Of a stretch of DNA of 64,000 nucleotides, positions 1-10,046 are shown in pieces. Under the pieces are notes generated by a model that had not been told where the DNA came from, did not search any database, and saw only the letters and a program-made list of their open reading frames with translations. The stretch's first letter is position 1. The number at the start of each line of letters is the position of its first letter. The stretch is from Heliocidaris erythrogramma (Eukaryota > Echinodermata > Echinoidea > Camarodonta > Echinometridae), in the NCBI GenBank assembly GCA_025617745.1, contig CM046858.1, positions 39,043,850 to 39,107,849 on the forward strand, given 5' to 3'. Made by a program: the position numbers and the translations under genes.

Positions 1-51
1 TAACATTCCTGCTCTACAAGCTTGAAGATAATCTCTATCATGACAGAGTTT
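1..51 (-). CDS. candidate internal exon running off the left edge
   Basis: On the minus strand a good acceptor (pyrimidine-rich, ending TTTCTCAG) precedes 51 open bases that run to the window edge. Two frames are open: KLCHDRDYLQACRAGML in phase 0 and NSVMIEIIFKLVEQEC after one base. The second looks like an amphipathic helix. The nearest upstream candidate, 2457-2516, ends in phase 1 and fits neither frame directly, so an exon between them is missing or one of the two is false. The product is not recognised. It probably belongs to the minus-strand gene that starts at 34577. Confidence 0.35.
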
Positions 52-245
52 CTGAGAAACGATCAGGTCTTAAACACAGGACAAAGCCACAAAAGGGACC
101 AAATTGTCAGGTTAATCCAGACTGGTAGGATATAGATGGGTGCTGGACATGATGTAGAAAAGAAGATGACATACTTAACCCTAAAAAGAAAAAAAATAAA
201 TAAATAGTTGTCAGTGTCATGTGAAAGGGATAACAGCTAGTCTTC

Positions 246-397
246 GGGGGGGGGGGGGGGGGGTGTTTTATCAAGTGTCTTATCAGTGATTTTTACTGAC
301 AAATTTGCTCTCAGCCAATCAGATGCAAGGATTTCAGTAGCTTAAAACAGTTATTGCAACTTGTCATTGATAACAAGTTTTATGAAACAGGCCCCAG
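246..397. mobile_element. family A inverted-repeat element (chimeric ends) with poly(G) at one end
   Basis: Bases 246-263 are an uninterrupted G run. It is followed by an element core with CAGCCAATCAGATGCAAGG and TTTCAGTAGCTT, and by a right end GATAACAAGTTTTATGAAAC. The left end (TATCAAGTGTCTTATC) matches one subtype of the family and the right end matches the other. Copies recur at 1809, 23771, 28005, 28572, 43558, 48470, 62297 and 63843. Confidence 0.75.
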
Positions 398-572
398 GTC
401 AGCTTCATTGCTCAAACGTTTTTAGTTCATCTCCTGACATAATTTTCAACTGTTGCTTGTGACTGAATAACCAAGCCAGAAATGATAAACGAGAATATGA
501 AAGGATCCTCCCATCAAGTAAAGAATGAATTACAACGCCTCCCTATAACATCATCCAAACTCCTTGAGGCAA

Positions 573-816
573 AGCCAACCAAATCTTACAGTTACAATAA
601 ATTGTAGGTTTGAAAGAGAGAAGGGAGTATACTATTTTCTCAGAAACTAACGGTACTGATTGCTCGGAGAAATGTGTGAAAACTTTGTGAAAATGAAATA
701 TTCCTTGCACCAAAGCAAACCAAATCTTACAGTTACAATTGTAGGTTTGAAAGAGATAAGGAAGTATACAATTTTCTAAGAAACTAACTGAATTGATTGC
801 TAAGAGGAATGTGTGG
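573..816. repeat. tandem duplication, about 135-bp unit
   Basis: Bases about 573-690 and about 711-816 are diverged direct copies. Both contain AACCAAATCTTACAGTTACA, AATTGTAGGTTTGAAAGAGA and TTTTCTMAGAAACTAAC in the same order. No coding signal is evident. Confidence 0.8.
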
Positions 817-887
817 GCTGGTACATGGAGCTGTTGTTGCATTGTCAATATGTGACAAGAGTAAACAAAGCTCATCAAGAACCATTA

Positions 888-1395
888 CCTACAATAAACA
901 TGACAAATGTTAGGCATGAAAGAAAGCGGAAAGTAAATAAGGGTTGTCTTCCGCTTTCTGTGGAAATTATGCGAAGGTCATGTTGTGTATGTCTACAAAT
1001 ATCATCACCATGTCACATTCATGATCCTTTTATTTGGTCTAATAAAAAGCTATGGTGCCACTCATTTACACTGTCACTTTGAGATTTAAAAAAAAAAAGT
1101 GCTGATCATGTATGTACATGACGGGAAAGACTAAGAAATTAGAAATAAATGTAATATTATACACGGCCTATTAATGGAAACATTAATGAGTTAGCATGAA
1201 AGAAAACTGAAAGTAAATACGGTCCGTCTTCTGCTTGCTGTGGAAATGTGAATGACTTGTTCTGTATTTGTACAGCGATCATGAAGTCACATTCATTATC
1301 ACGTTGGACTATTAAAAGCGATGATGGCACCCATTTTAACAGTGTCATCTCGAGATACAAAGTACAACCGGTACTCAACTCCGTCATAGACATGA
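888..1395. repeat. tandem duplication, about 270-bp unit
   Basis: Bases about 890-1085 and about 1160-1360 align as diverged direct copies. Shared blocks are AGCATGAAAGAAARCKGAAAG, GTCTTCYGCTTKCTGTGGAAA and TGTCACATTCATKATC. Together with the duplication just upstream, this stretch has grown by local tandem copying. Small open frames here are by-products. Confidence 0.75.
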
Positions 1396-1808
1396 TTAAT
1401 AAGAGTTAGGAATAACAGCAACAACAACCAATATATGGAAAATACATGTGAACACACCATCTATGTTCATTCCTCGCGGCAAAATTTATGTGATACTTTG
1501 TAGTCAATAGTTTGTAGGCAAGGCCTGTAAACTAGAAATCAGTGGCATACATACTTCTATATTCCTAAATTGCCAAGAAAAGTCAATATTATGAATTTAT
1601 AATTATGTTTGAAAACAGGGTTTGCATTCTCATTATGCTATACCACTAATGTTATACCACTAAAAAATCAACACAATTAGCTTTCCAAACACAGTTGACT
1701 TCCTCACATACTCACAAGTATACATCAATCACATATTCTTTACAACTATATTCTTTTCTTTTGAGGATCTCGAACTTTCTCTTATTGAATGGTCTCCTAC
1801 GTGACCAG
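1396..1808. other. AT-rich non-coding stretch
   Basis: No splice-bounded open frame, repeat match or hairpin was seen here. It is probably intron of the minus-strand gene. Confidence 0.4.
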
Positions 1809-1947
1809 GGGAGAGTTTCATCAAGCGTTTTGTCCGTGATTTTTACCGACAACTGTTATAAGCTACTGAGATCCTTGCATCTGATTGGCTGAGAGCAAAT
1901 TTGTCAGTAAAAATCACAGACAAAACGCTTGATGAAATGCTCCCCAG
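1809..1947. mobile_element. family A element, subtype 1 (GGGGAG...CTCCCC ends)
   Basis: Inverted ends TTTCATCAAGCGTTTTGTC and GACAAAACGCTTGATGAAAT bracket the family core (GCATCTGATTGGCTGAGAGC). At about 139 bp it is a near-complete hairpin-type non-autonomous element without coding capacity. Confidence 0.8.
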
Positions 1948-2456
1948 ACCGAGTCCCAATAAATGAACTATTGTGTGCAAGTTGTCTGTGAAAACAAACT
2001 GTTTAGCAAACCTTATTCAAGTTCAGGGAGATAAATGTTATTCTACTACCACAACCTTTGCGACTGTAGTGAGTGGTGACTCAGATAAAATAAAAAAATC
2101 ACAAGCTCCCACAATGAGAACGCATTGGTAGTCATACCATTCCAATTAAGCCCACAGATTTCATTTGAAACTTTGTGATATTATAAAATGGAAGCTAAAA
2201 GATCTTGCCAAATAGATCAATCTACCTCATTTCCAATTTTCATGTGTACTTCAAAATGAATTCAACTTGAATATCATTAAATATTAATAAGTATATTTCA
2301 AAATTCAAATATTACTTTCTCAGAGCCAGACAAGCATGAACTCATTTAATTTCACACAGAGTCAACAGCTCTCAGCAGAATGATGATGCATTCAATTAGC
2401 AATAAAGTGAATTAAAGAATTAACAAATCGAAGAACATATTTGTAAATTATCTTAC
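1948..2456. other. AT-rich non-coding stretch
   Basis: Nothing recognisable was seen here. It is likely intron next to the candidate exon at 2457-2516. Confidence 0.4.
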
Positions 2457-2516
2457 CATGATCTGCCAATGCATGAAAGCACTCAACTTGGAAAAATGAT
2501 TTCAATCTTGAAAAAA
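2457..2516 (-). CDS. candidate 60-nt internal exon
   Basis: A minus-strand acceptor (GAGTTTACAG) and a strong donor (CATG|GTAAGAT) bound 60 bases. Only one frame is open, entering with two bases and leaving with one. It reads FSRLKSFFQVECFHALADH. The composition is protein-like, with mixed aromatic, basic and Cys/His residues, but no family was recognised. It lies downstream of the stronger exon 7235-7359 on the same strand and may be part of the same gene. Confidence 0.4.
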
Positions 2517-2974
2517 CTGTAAACTCAGTGATTGATGATTTGAACAAACAGCTTAAGCACTTCCCAGAGGCTGGATAAATTTTGTATTTAAATGATGAGA
2601 TGGCATCATGGGTAAGTGTATGACTGTGGGTCAGCTGATTTGGTCTGTTACCTCACATGATGTCCAGTTACAAACCTCACAATGTCCTTTGACTGACCAC
2701 TGTCTCAACAGTGGACATAAAGGGTGGACATCCAAACCAAATCAAAGGAGCACCGTCTGGGAACCGTATGGAATACTGTGCGCTTGAATCCATATCCTTA
2801 GGTATGATTTGACCATTCAATGACCGCTCTCAGACCATCTATTATTCTTATCATGAATGAGCTTTTGACCAATGAATGACCAGTGCACAATGAACTTGAC
2901 CACTGGAAGTGAGTGGACAATACAGGAGCCCTCAGGGTTTCAATAACAAGCAAACAGGATATAATTAAAAGAAG

Positions 2975-3480
2975 CCTTTATCTTTCATCATCAGGTATTA
3001 ATAAGGGCAGGAAGGGGTTTCTAACCTTGTTGGTTTTAGAACAGTGTTTGAACAATCAAGGAGCTTCAAAGACAGCTCCTTGGAACAATCCTCACCAACT
3101 ACCTTAAAGGGATACTCAATCGCAGATTGTGGATGTTTTTATGCTGCGTGAGGGCACGGGTGATCGTTACCTGATCATGCCGTTGCCCCGCGGGAGCAAA
3201 CTTCGAACATGCTTCGCTTGAGCTTGAGCTTGAGCTCTCATGCGAGATTCGGTCGGCTTCATGCAGTCCGAAGAGTAATCCTTGTAGTCCAACAGACGCT
3301 TTCGACGTACAAACTTTGTGTACGAGTGAATGGGGCTTACGCCATCCTGACTTTCCCCACGGCCGACTGGTGGCGTATCCCTTTAATAAGGGCGGGAAGG
3401 GGTTTCCAACCTTGTTGGTTTTAGACAGCTCTTTGGAACAATCCTCACCAACTACAGTACCTTAATCAGGAAGGTGGAAG
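2975..3480. repeat. direct repeat flanking a family C element
   Basis: A block of about 110 bp containing GGAAGGGGTTTCYAACCTTG, GTTGGTTTTAGA and GGAACAATCCTCACCAACTA occurs at about 2996-3103 and again at about 3385-3462. The element at 3104-3386 sits exactly between the copies. Either a tandem pair received the insertion at its junction, or the flank is part of a larger repeat. Confidence 0.7.
3104..3386. mobile_element. family C element: TTAA-flanked, GC-rich MITE, Kolobok/T2-like ends
   Basis: The element starts TTAAAGGGATAC and ends GTATCCCTTTAA, so both ends show TTAA next to AAGGGATAC inverted ends. The interior is much more GC-rich than the surroundings and holds CGAGATTCGGTCGGCTTC-like sequence. 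Two related copies lie at 4532-4756 and 43765-44062. TTAA target duplications with AAGGRR-like termini fit the Kolobok (T2) superfamily; that assignment is inference. There is no coding capacity. Confidence 0.75.
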
Positions 3481-3983
3481 AGCTCCCTGCCTTAACCCAT
3501 TGCCTACGGGAACCGGGTGGTCCCTGTATTAACCCTATGGGGATTTGAGAATGCAGTGGTCAATGGGTTAATGTAGACAAGGAGCTTCATGTAGAGGAGT
3601 GGAAATCTATTTTTTTAGAAGACATATTACTATTACTTTGTTTTGGAGTTGAATCAACTCCAAATTGAGTGGAATCAACTCCACAGATGTGATTTGAATT
3701 ACTCTTTAGAGATCGAGAGTGGATTCCACTATGCTGAGCGTGATATTCAACCCCAAAATGAAGTAATCCTTACAAGGACTCCTAAAAAGAGTGGATACCC
3801 ACTCCTGTCTATAAAGAGAAAGCTCACCCCTGATATATATATATCAATGATTAATGCTAAGTAATGTTTCATAAATTTTGCATGGTATTCTGTGGGTAGC
3901 ACATTGGATGCCAACCATATCCTCCACAAGGGTTCCTCAGGAATCCTGATATTGTGATTAGCTTCCTTTTGCTCAGACTCTCA

Positions 3984-4056
3984 GAGCTAGAGAGGCGTTA
4001 ACCTCATAGTATTAAATACAGGGTTAATGTCCTTCTGGCTCTCAATAGACGATAAA
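3984..4056. repeat. hairpin family G, copy 1
   Basis: Inverted arms AGAGCTAGAGAGGCGTTAAC and GTTAATGTCCTTCTGGCTCT are separated by about 20 bp. Other copies are near 26140, 26286, 33238, 52985 and 55660. Confidence 0.7.
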
Positions 4057-4101
4057 GAGACACATACAGCTCTTTGCACTTCCTTAGTTCCTCTGGTTTA
4101 C

Positions 4102-4170
4102 CTGATTTTCAGGGAAGGACATAGAGTAATCTTGGCACGAATGCAGTTGCACTTTGCAGGGCATGTCAGG
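4102..4170 (-). CDS. candidate 69-nt internal exon
   Basis: An acceptor after a T-rich tract (GCTTGGCAAG) and a donor CAG|GTAAAC bound 69 bases. They are open in phase 0 as PDMPCKVQLHSCQDYSMSFP plus three residues. The upstream exon 7235-7359 ends in phase 0, so the junction is compatible. A competing plus-strand reading of the same DNA also has an acceptor (TGATTTTCAG) and 25 open codons, so strand choice is not secure. The product is not recognised. Confidence 0.35.
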
Positions 4171-4531
4171 CTTGCCAAGCAAACACTTTGAAAAAGAAAA
4201 AAAATCTCACAGATGTTCTTGTATGTATGGGTGTTTGTTGGCTCGGTGCACGTATTCCTTTCTTCCTGATATACAATGATCAAAATTTATAGAAGAACAG
4301 ATGGAAGGAGAGAGAATAGAGCAATGTAGAGGAAGACTGATTGTATTCATATTAGGAATTTTAATAATTTTGTCAAGGATTTATGACATTACAACTTCCC
4401 CCATGGTCCTCATGACAGCATACACGTACATGTATGCCTAATAGTGAGAGCAGGGAAGTGTTAGAGAGATGCAACCCCTAACCTGCAATTATAACACTTA
4501 AATCGGATATGTTTTATGCTTCATCAATACT

Positions 4532-4756
4532 TTAAGGGATACTCAACCGCAGATTGTGCACGTTTTTATGCCGTGAGAGAGCACCGTGATCGTTATCTAA
4601 TCGTGTCGTAGCCCCGTGGCTCGCAAACTTCGGACAGACTGGTCGCCGCTCAACATGCACGCTCAGCCCGAGCTCGAGCTCTCGTGTGCGATTCGGTCGG
4701 CTTCTTGCAGTCCGAAATGTAATTACAGTAGTCCAACGGACGCGTTCGACGCACAT
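4532..4756. mobile_element. family C element, copy 2, truncated
   Basis: It begins TTAAGGGATACTCAACCGCA and continues collinear with the copy at 3104 through GATTCGGTCGGCTTCTTGCA and GTCCAACGGACGCGTTCGAC. The second inverted end is missing or rearranged after about 4756. The minus-strand open frame across it is a by-product of the GC-rich core. Confidence 0.75.
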
Positions 4757-5486
4757 CCCGCTGCAGGATGACAGATTTCAAAGGGATATACTGCCACACA
4801 CAAAATTAGTGAAATGATAAAGCTCACTTTGGTGTTTATGGTGGGTGCATAGAGAAGATAATGTTTCTCTTCACACCTCCACCCCCCCCCCCCCCAAAAA
4901 AAATAAAAACAAATAAAAAATGGACGAGGTGCTCATGATCACTCATTCTGATTTTTGTGCCTGAAACAAACAGAGTACTAGTAGTTTCTCCTTCTTGTGA
5001 ACAAATCTTGTCTTTTGATGAAAATTTGAAAAAAGGCCCAAGAAATAAAATATGAGGGGGTTGCCCCTGCCCCCCCCCCCCATATTATAACAAGCTTTAT
5101 CTGTTTGACCACCAATGTAGGAATCTGATTAAACAGCAGGTATTTATTGAAGATCAAACAAGATTTGCTTGCTGATTAAGTGCCATAGGATATCATAAAC
5201 ACACATCATAAAACATGTCCACCAACAAACAGAACTACTGATAAGGGGCACCTACAAAGGATGTAAGTGGGCTGTGGGCACTTGCAATTTACCAGCTAAA
5301 AATAGACATGTGATTATCAATGTATAATCTAATCAAGAACTATAGCCATCATTATAAAACCTAGGTCCTAATTAGATTGGGCAAACAGTAGGCAATATTT
5401 CAATAACCAGTTAAAAAGAGTGCCCAGTATAATATTGGAAGCAACTTACTTGAAGGCCAGTATCTTACTCTGTACAAGGTCACAGG
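4757..5486. other. non-coding stretch with poly(C) runs
   Basis: Bases 4882-4895 form a C run followed by poly(A), and another C run lies near 5072-5082. No supported exon was found. A possible donor at 5446-5450 (minus) lacks a convincing exon. Confidence 0.4.
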
Positions 5487-6035
5487 GGAAGTCGACCCTG
5501 ATTACAAGTTGGTTTTAAAACAAGCAGAAAATTTAAAGAAACAGATCAGTGAAAGTGTGAGCAAATTCCGATAATAAATAAGAAAGTTATGAATTTTCGA
5601 AGTTGTAATCAATCAAACATAAATTGGCAACTCCCAGATGTATCTTGCGAGCTCCTCTCCCATTTGCTCACTACAGATGATTTCATAAATTTCCGAAGTC
5701 TCAGTTTTTGATGAAAGAAAATATTTGTTTCATATTTTGGTTCCTATTTGTTTCATACAGGTTTTGTGTAAAAACATATGAGCAACGATTATGTCCAAGG
5801 TGCATGTATGATTGAATACTTTCAGAGTAAACGGAAATTAAAGATTTTTTGGATACAGGGCAAAAAGGAGAGGAGCTCGCAAGATAGGCTACGGAGTTGC
5901 CAATTTGTGTTTGCTTGATTACAACTTTAAATAATCATTAACTTTCTTATTTCTTATCAGATTTTGCTCAAACTTTCACTAATTTGTTTCTCTCATTTTT
6001 CTGCTTTTATTGAAATCAACTCAATACCAGGGTCT
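5487..6035. mobile_element. family J element with long inverted arms
   Basis: The left arm (5487-5640) and right arm (about 5905-6030) are inverted copies. Each contains AAGAAAGTTATGAA or its complement, AGAAACARATYAGTGAAAG and AATTGGCAACTC. The centre carries a nested inverted pair around GCGAGCTCCTCTCC. It has no coding frame. Relatives are at 24735, 27425 and 62965. Confidence 0.75.
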
Positions 6036-7234
6036 TGATCAACCATCAATTTGTCGGTTCAGAACCAGAATGGCGGTAACTCTACGTCAAAAGTATAAGT
6101 GACTTAGCGCCTTCTGCCTCTCAGCATAGGAATCATCCCTTGTTTCAGATTCTCCTAGCATTGTTATGATTGAAGTTACAGTGACAATTACGCCTGCAGC
6201 TTAGATATGTAGACCTCCGTACAGGCAAATGATCATTTTCAAAATGTACATCCTCATCTATTACAAATATTCCTGATCTGAACCCATTGATTTCCAAATG
6301 AAAAAGAATACTTTCTAGGATGGAAACAATTTTCTGTGAGGACTAGCCCAGGTCAATTTTCCCACAAAAAAATATTTGACCCTGAACAGGACAACTACAC
6401 AAACATATCGAAATAAAAGTGGTAAGCTAAAGACAATTCAAAGTCCAAGTCCTAAAATGTATATTGTACAAATATAGCCCGGCCCATTTCTGCTTCCTCC
6501 CATGCATCGGCACAAGAATAAATTAAACTATTTATAGATACTGCACACAGAGCAGTCCTTGCAAAAAAGAATACACTAATTTTGGAGAGAGAGCGTTTTC
6601 CTATAGTAAATTTTTCTTCCCTTTTATAAGAAGACTTTCTTAGTCACGTTTGCAATCTACATTTGATATTGGTTGTATGTTTTCATTTACTTCAGTGTTA
6701 ATGTTAAGTAATATAATAGGTTTCCCTCAAGAATAAATTTAACTAAAAATACATGTATGAAGGAGAAAATACAATTTGTTTAGTGAACAGACAGCATCAT
6801 CTTTAAAAGATCTGGAATAACTACCCTTACATATCAAATGTAGTCCTTCTCTTAAAGTCTTCAAAAGGAGGTTGAAATCACTCGTACTGGATACTTATAA
6901 TTCTTAGTTTACTTATATGACTTATCATCATGATCATGCTTATCTATGTTCAGGCTTTACTCTTATTTTGTATTGTTTTGTTTTTGTTTCTTGTTATGGT
7001 TTCTCAGTTTTGCTTTTGTGTATAAATTAATATGAATGATGTTGTTTATCTTCTGTTGGTGGCAGCACCAATAAGGTTATTTTGCCTTCCTAAGCTGTCT
7101 CCTCATTCTGCATTATTATACTTTGTTATGTAATTTTTGCAAATGTACTTTTTATGAATGGATAAAATAAATGGAAATGAATGAAAAAAGAAAAAAAAGA
7201 AAAAAAAGGAAGAAGAGAAAAGGAGGATATTTAC
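6036..7234. other. non-coding AT-rich stretch
   Basis: Mostly featureless. Near 7185-7225 there is an AAAAAGAAAAAA-type purine tract. No exon with both splice sites was found on either strand. Confidence 0.4.
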
Positions 7235-7359
7235 CTTGGAGGCCAGCCCGCCAAAAAATTCATCTTTGGTTTGAATCATATTTTGAAGATATTCAAGCAT
7301 GTCTAATGGATAGCAAGCAGTCAGACCAGAGAAATTACCAAATCGGACTACAATTCCTA
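7235..7359 (-). CDS. internal coding exon, best-supported internal exon of the left minus-strand gene
   Basis: The acceptor GTGATTTCAG and donor AAG|GTAAAT bound 125 bases. They enter with two bases, read 41 codons without a stop and leave in phase 0. The translation begins GIVVRFGNFSGLTACYPLDM, then LEYLQNMIQTKDEFFGGLAS and K. Codon composition is more GC-balanced than the flanks. The sequence looks like a helical segment of a globular protein, but I do not recognise the family. It follows the candidates at 13133 and 12507 and precedes 4102 on the same strand. Confidence 0.6.
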
Positions 7360-9539
7360 CTGAAATCACTCACAATCCACAGGTTTTAATGTCAAAACTT
7401 CCTGGTTTCATCCTTATCGTTGTAGTTTGATGGGTTTTTCCCAAAATTAACACGTCTGTCGAGGAATGAGATGAGAGTAGGGCATTGTCCAGCATTTGGT
7501 CAAGCTGAGGATAATGTTACCCAGGCGTCAAAGGTCTGCATGGTCTTGAAGTTCTAAGGTTCTGTCAAGTATGTAAAGCCGAAAGGTCCATTCAAATATC
7601 CAGATGTAACTAAGATCACAAAATCCAAACTTCACAGTTCCAAATGCTAAAAAAAGATCATATTTCAGATGCAAATCTGTTCCGATTTTCAGAAATAACC
7701 AAGAAACGAGACAGACAAATTCTCTGGGAAGTCCGTTTCAAAAGATACACATGGAGGATCTGAAGCATCTGCTGTTCACAACGTCCATTCTGGATCTCTC
7801 CTACTTGATGTTTCAACTCTCGTATGATTTCGAGAAATCATGATTTCCAGCTGAGAGAAGATATTTGTTTCTGTTATGGTTTGATTACGGAGGAGGACAT
7901 GCTCTGTTGCATCCTTCCAGGCAAAGTATGATTAAGATCCACTCGTGCATGTCACTTCGAAGATAGTCGCCCTATTCAACTGAGTGGTAGATTCTATATC
8001 ACATTGACTCTATTCAACCATGTGCTACTGCCCATTAAACTTCATTGGCGTAACAGTAGCTGGATGGATCCATTCTACACATGGGGGTGTTACAATAACT
8101 GCATGACTACTCAAGCCATTCTAGTAATAATTTTTCCTTTATATTGACTTTATTTCGAAAAACTGAAGGAGGCATCAACCTCTGTTTTTAAAGATCTATT
8201 GACACAATTTTTTTCACAATATAATCAATTAATCTACGCAAAGATACTTGGCTACGATTAAAGCAGTAAATAAATAAATGGACGAGCAGCGAGTATGAAT
8301 GCTTTTAAAAGAGGAACTGCGAAAGAAATTTCCCCTAAAACTTTTCTGAAACACGAATAACGGAATAACGTCATTCCTCATTCAATCAACAATACTCAAA
8401 ACCACAGCATTGAGATTGTTCTTTATTTGTCAAAAATATTCCATTATTGCTATATTTTCATCAATGCCATTGAACTTTCCAGTTAAATTTTGTTCTGAAT
8501 ATCACTTTTTGCAAATTGGACGCTATGCCCTCCCCTACCTCAAAATCAACTCTTCCACAAATATTGCTCACCTGAATACAAAAAGGGATGAGTTAAGACT
8601 CCCAACCCACTTGATCACCAAATGTAGTCTCATCGTTCATACCCCACACACCGTTTCTCCACATTTCACACTAATTTCTATCACCATAAGAATCTTGTCA
8701 TATTTTCATCATTCTTTCCTCTATTGCGAACCTTCTATACTATCAACCCAACGGATGAAATCACTCAGCTGATTTCAGATATAATCTAATATGTATACAC
8801 TGTCATGAAATGTCTGTTATATAGTCTAGTCCAGTCCACTAGTCCAGCCCAGCCCATTGTCAGTCTTCATTGTTATTTGTGGTTGACGTCAGATCAAAAA
8901 ACTACAATGGTATAGTTTTGCTCTGAAAGGGTTCCTGTAATGATACAAATGTCAGGGGGCAATGCTGGCCTTCAGATAAAACACATGTATGTGTTTGAGA
9001 ATACCGCTTTCATTCAATCTTTTCTTTTTCTTTTAATCTTTTCTTTTTCTTTTGACAAGAAGACAAACATTCAATGATATCAAAGAGTTGATCGCAGAAG
9101 GACATTTTAGGCTACACCGAATGGGCCCAGGTCCAGTGATTCAAATTTCAAGCAGAATCGGTCCAATTTGACATGCCCTTCAAGATGCTCATCAGGAGCA
9201 CTTACTTGTGGGCAATGACAGAATAATCTTAATCGCAATAATAATACAAATGAATGATTTCTCAAAAGAATTGGGAACAAATTTGCCATCATAGCATAGA
9301 GATGCTGCAAATGTACTTGTATGATGTACTTGTATGATGGACCTCCTTATATTTCCTTATTGATAACTCCATATTTGTGAGATATAATTCATGTTTTATG
9401 AAGAAGAATTATACAAATATCATTGTAAACATGACATAAGCCTGTCTATTACGTATTTCATGCATTTTGTGTTTTGTTTTATTTGTTGTGTTTCTGTGGA
9501 ACTTGGAGCAAAAGGTCTTTGGACAGTCAATGTGGAATT
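7360..9539. other. long intron-like stretch
   Basis: An acceptor-like site on minus near 8321 (TTTCTTTCGCAG) opens a short frame without a clear donor. An AGTCCAGCCCAGCCCA microsatellite lies at about 8828-8860, and a duplicated TCTTTTCTTTTTCTTTT tract at 9015-9050. The 120-codon plus-strand open frame at 8410 has no coding character. Confidence 0.4.
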
Positions 9540-10046
9540 TCAAAATCCCATTTGGTTTACATCCTTCTTTGAATCAGGAGTGTCCATATTCTGAGAAAAT
9601 AAAACAACAGAGGAGTGGTGAGTTAGAAAATAGAGGCTAAAGAAAGATTGGGATTGAGAGAGAGAAAGAGAGAGAGGAAGAGAGAGAGAAAGAGAGAGAA
9701 CAGAGAAATAGAGAGAGAAAACAGGGAGAGAGAAAACAGGGAGGGAGAGAGGGGGAAAGAGACAGAGAAAGAGAACAGAGAAAGAGAAAGAGAGAGGAAC
9801 AGAGAGAGAGAGAGAAAGGAGAAGAGACGTGAGGACAGAGGAAGTACGGTGACACATCATGAGAAATGACACACCTTCTCCCATTATCCTCTTAAGCTTT
9901 ACTTTACAAAAAGCTAAAAACTTGACATTCATCAGATCTTTCCAGCCTCTTACAAACCCGCCTTTCCCTTCCATTTCTCCGAATATCGGAAATTGATCTC
10001 TGAACGCAAACAAGTGCCCGTCAAATAACCCCACGTTCGTCACCAT
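9540..10046 (-). CDS. possible small two-exon gene, or a chance frame across a CT tract
   Basis: From ATG at 10046 the minus strand is open for 168 codons to the stop at 9540. The middle is only low-complexity Leu/Ser encoded by a CT-repeat tract. A plausible spliced form is a first exon of about 48 codons (starting MVTNVGLFDGHLFAFRDQFP) ending near 9903. It would join a last exon at 9540-9588 preceded by an excellent acceptor (TTTTATTTTCTCAG). That last exon reads NMDTPDSKKDVNQMGF and stop. An AATAAA lies downstream near 9475. Both pieces share a phase. The function is unknown. Confidence 0.25.
   Translation of the reverse strand: MVTNVGLFDGHLFAFRDQFPIFGEMEGKGGFVRGWKDLMNVKFLAFCKVKLKRIMGEGVSFLMMCHRTSSVLTSLLLSLSLSVPLSFSFSVLFLCLFPPLSLPVFSLPVFSLYFSVLSLSLSLPLSLSLSQSQSFFSLYFLTHHSSVVLFSQNMDTPDSKKDVNQMGF
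9648..9835. repeat. (GA)n-rich purine tract
   Basis: Irregular AGAGAGAAAGAG repeats run for about 190 bp on the plus strand. On the minus strand the tract would act as a very long polypyrimidine stretch just upstream of the acceptor at 9589. Confidence 0.9.

Noticed and set aside
8410..8772. 120-codon plus-strand frame
   Set aside because: AT-rich composition, no splice support, no recognisable domain; expected by chance in 64 kb.
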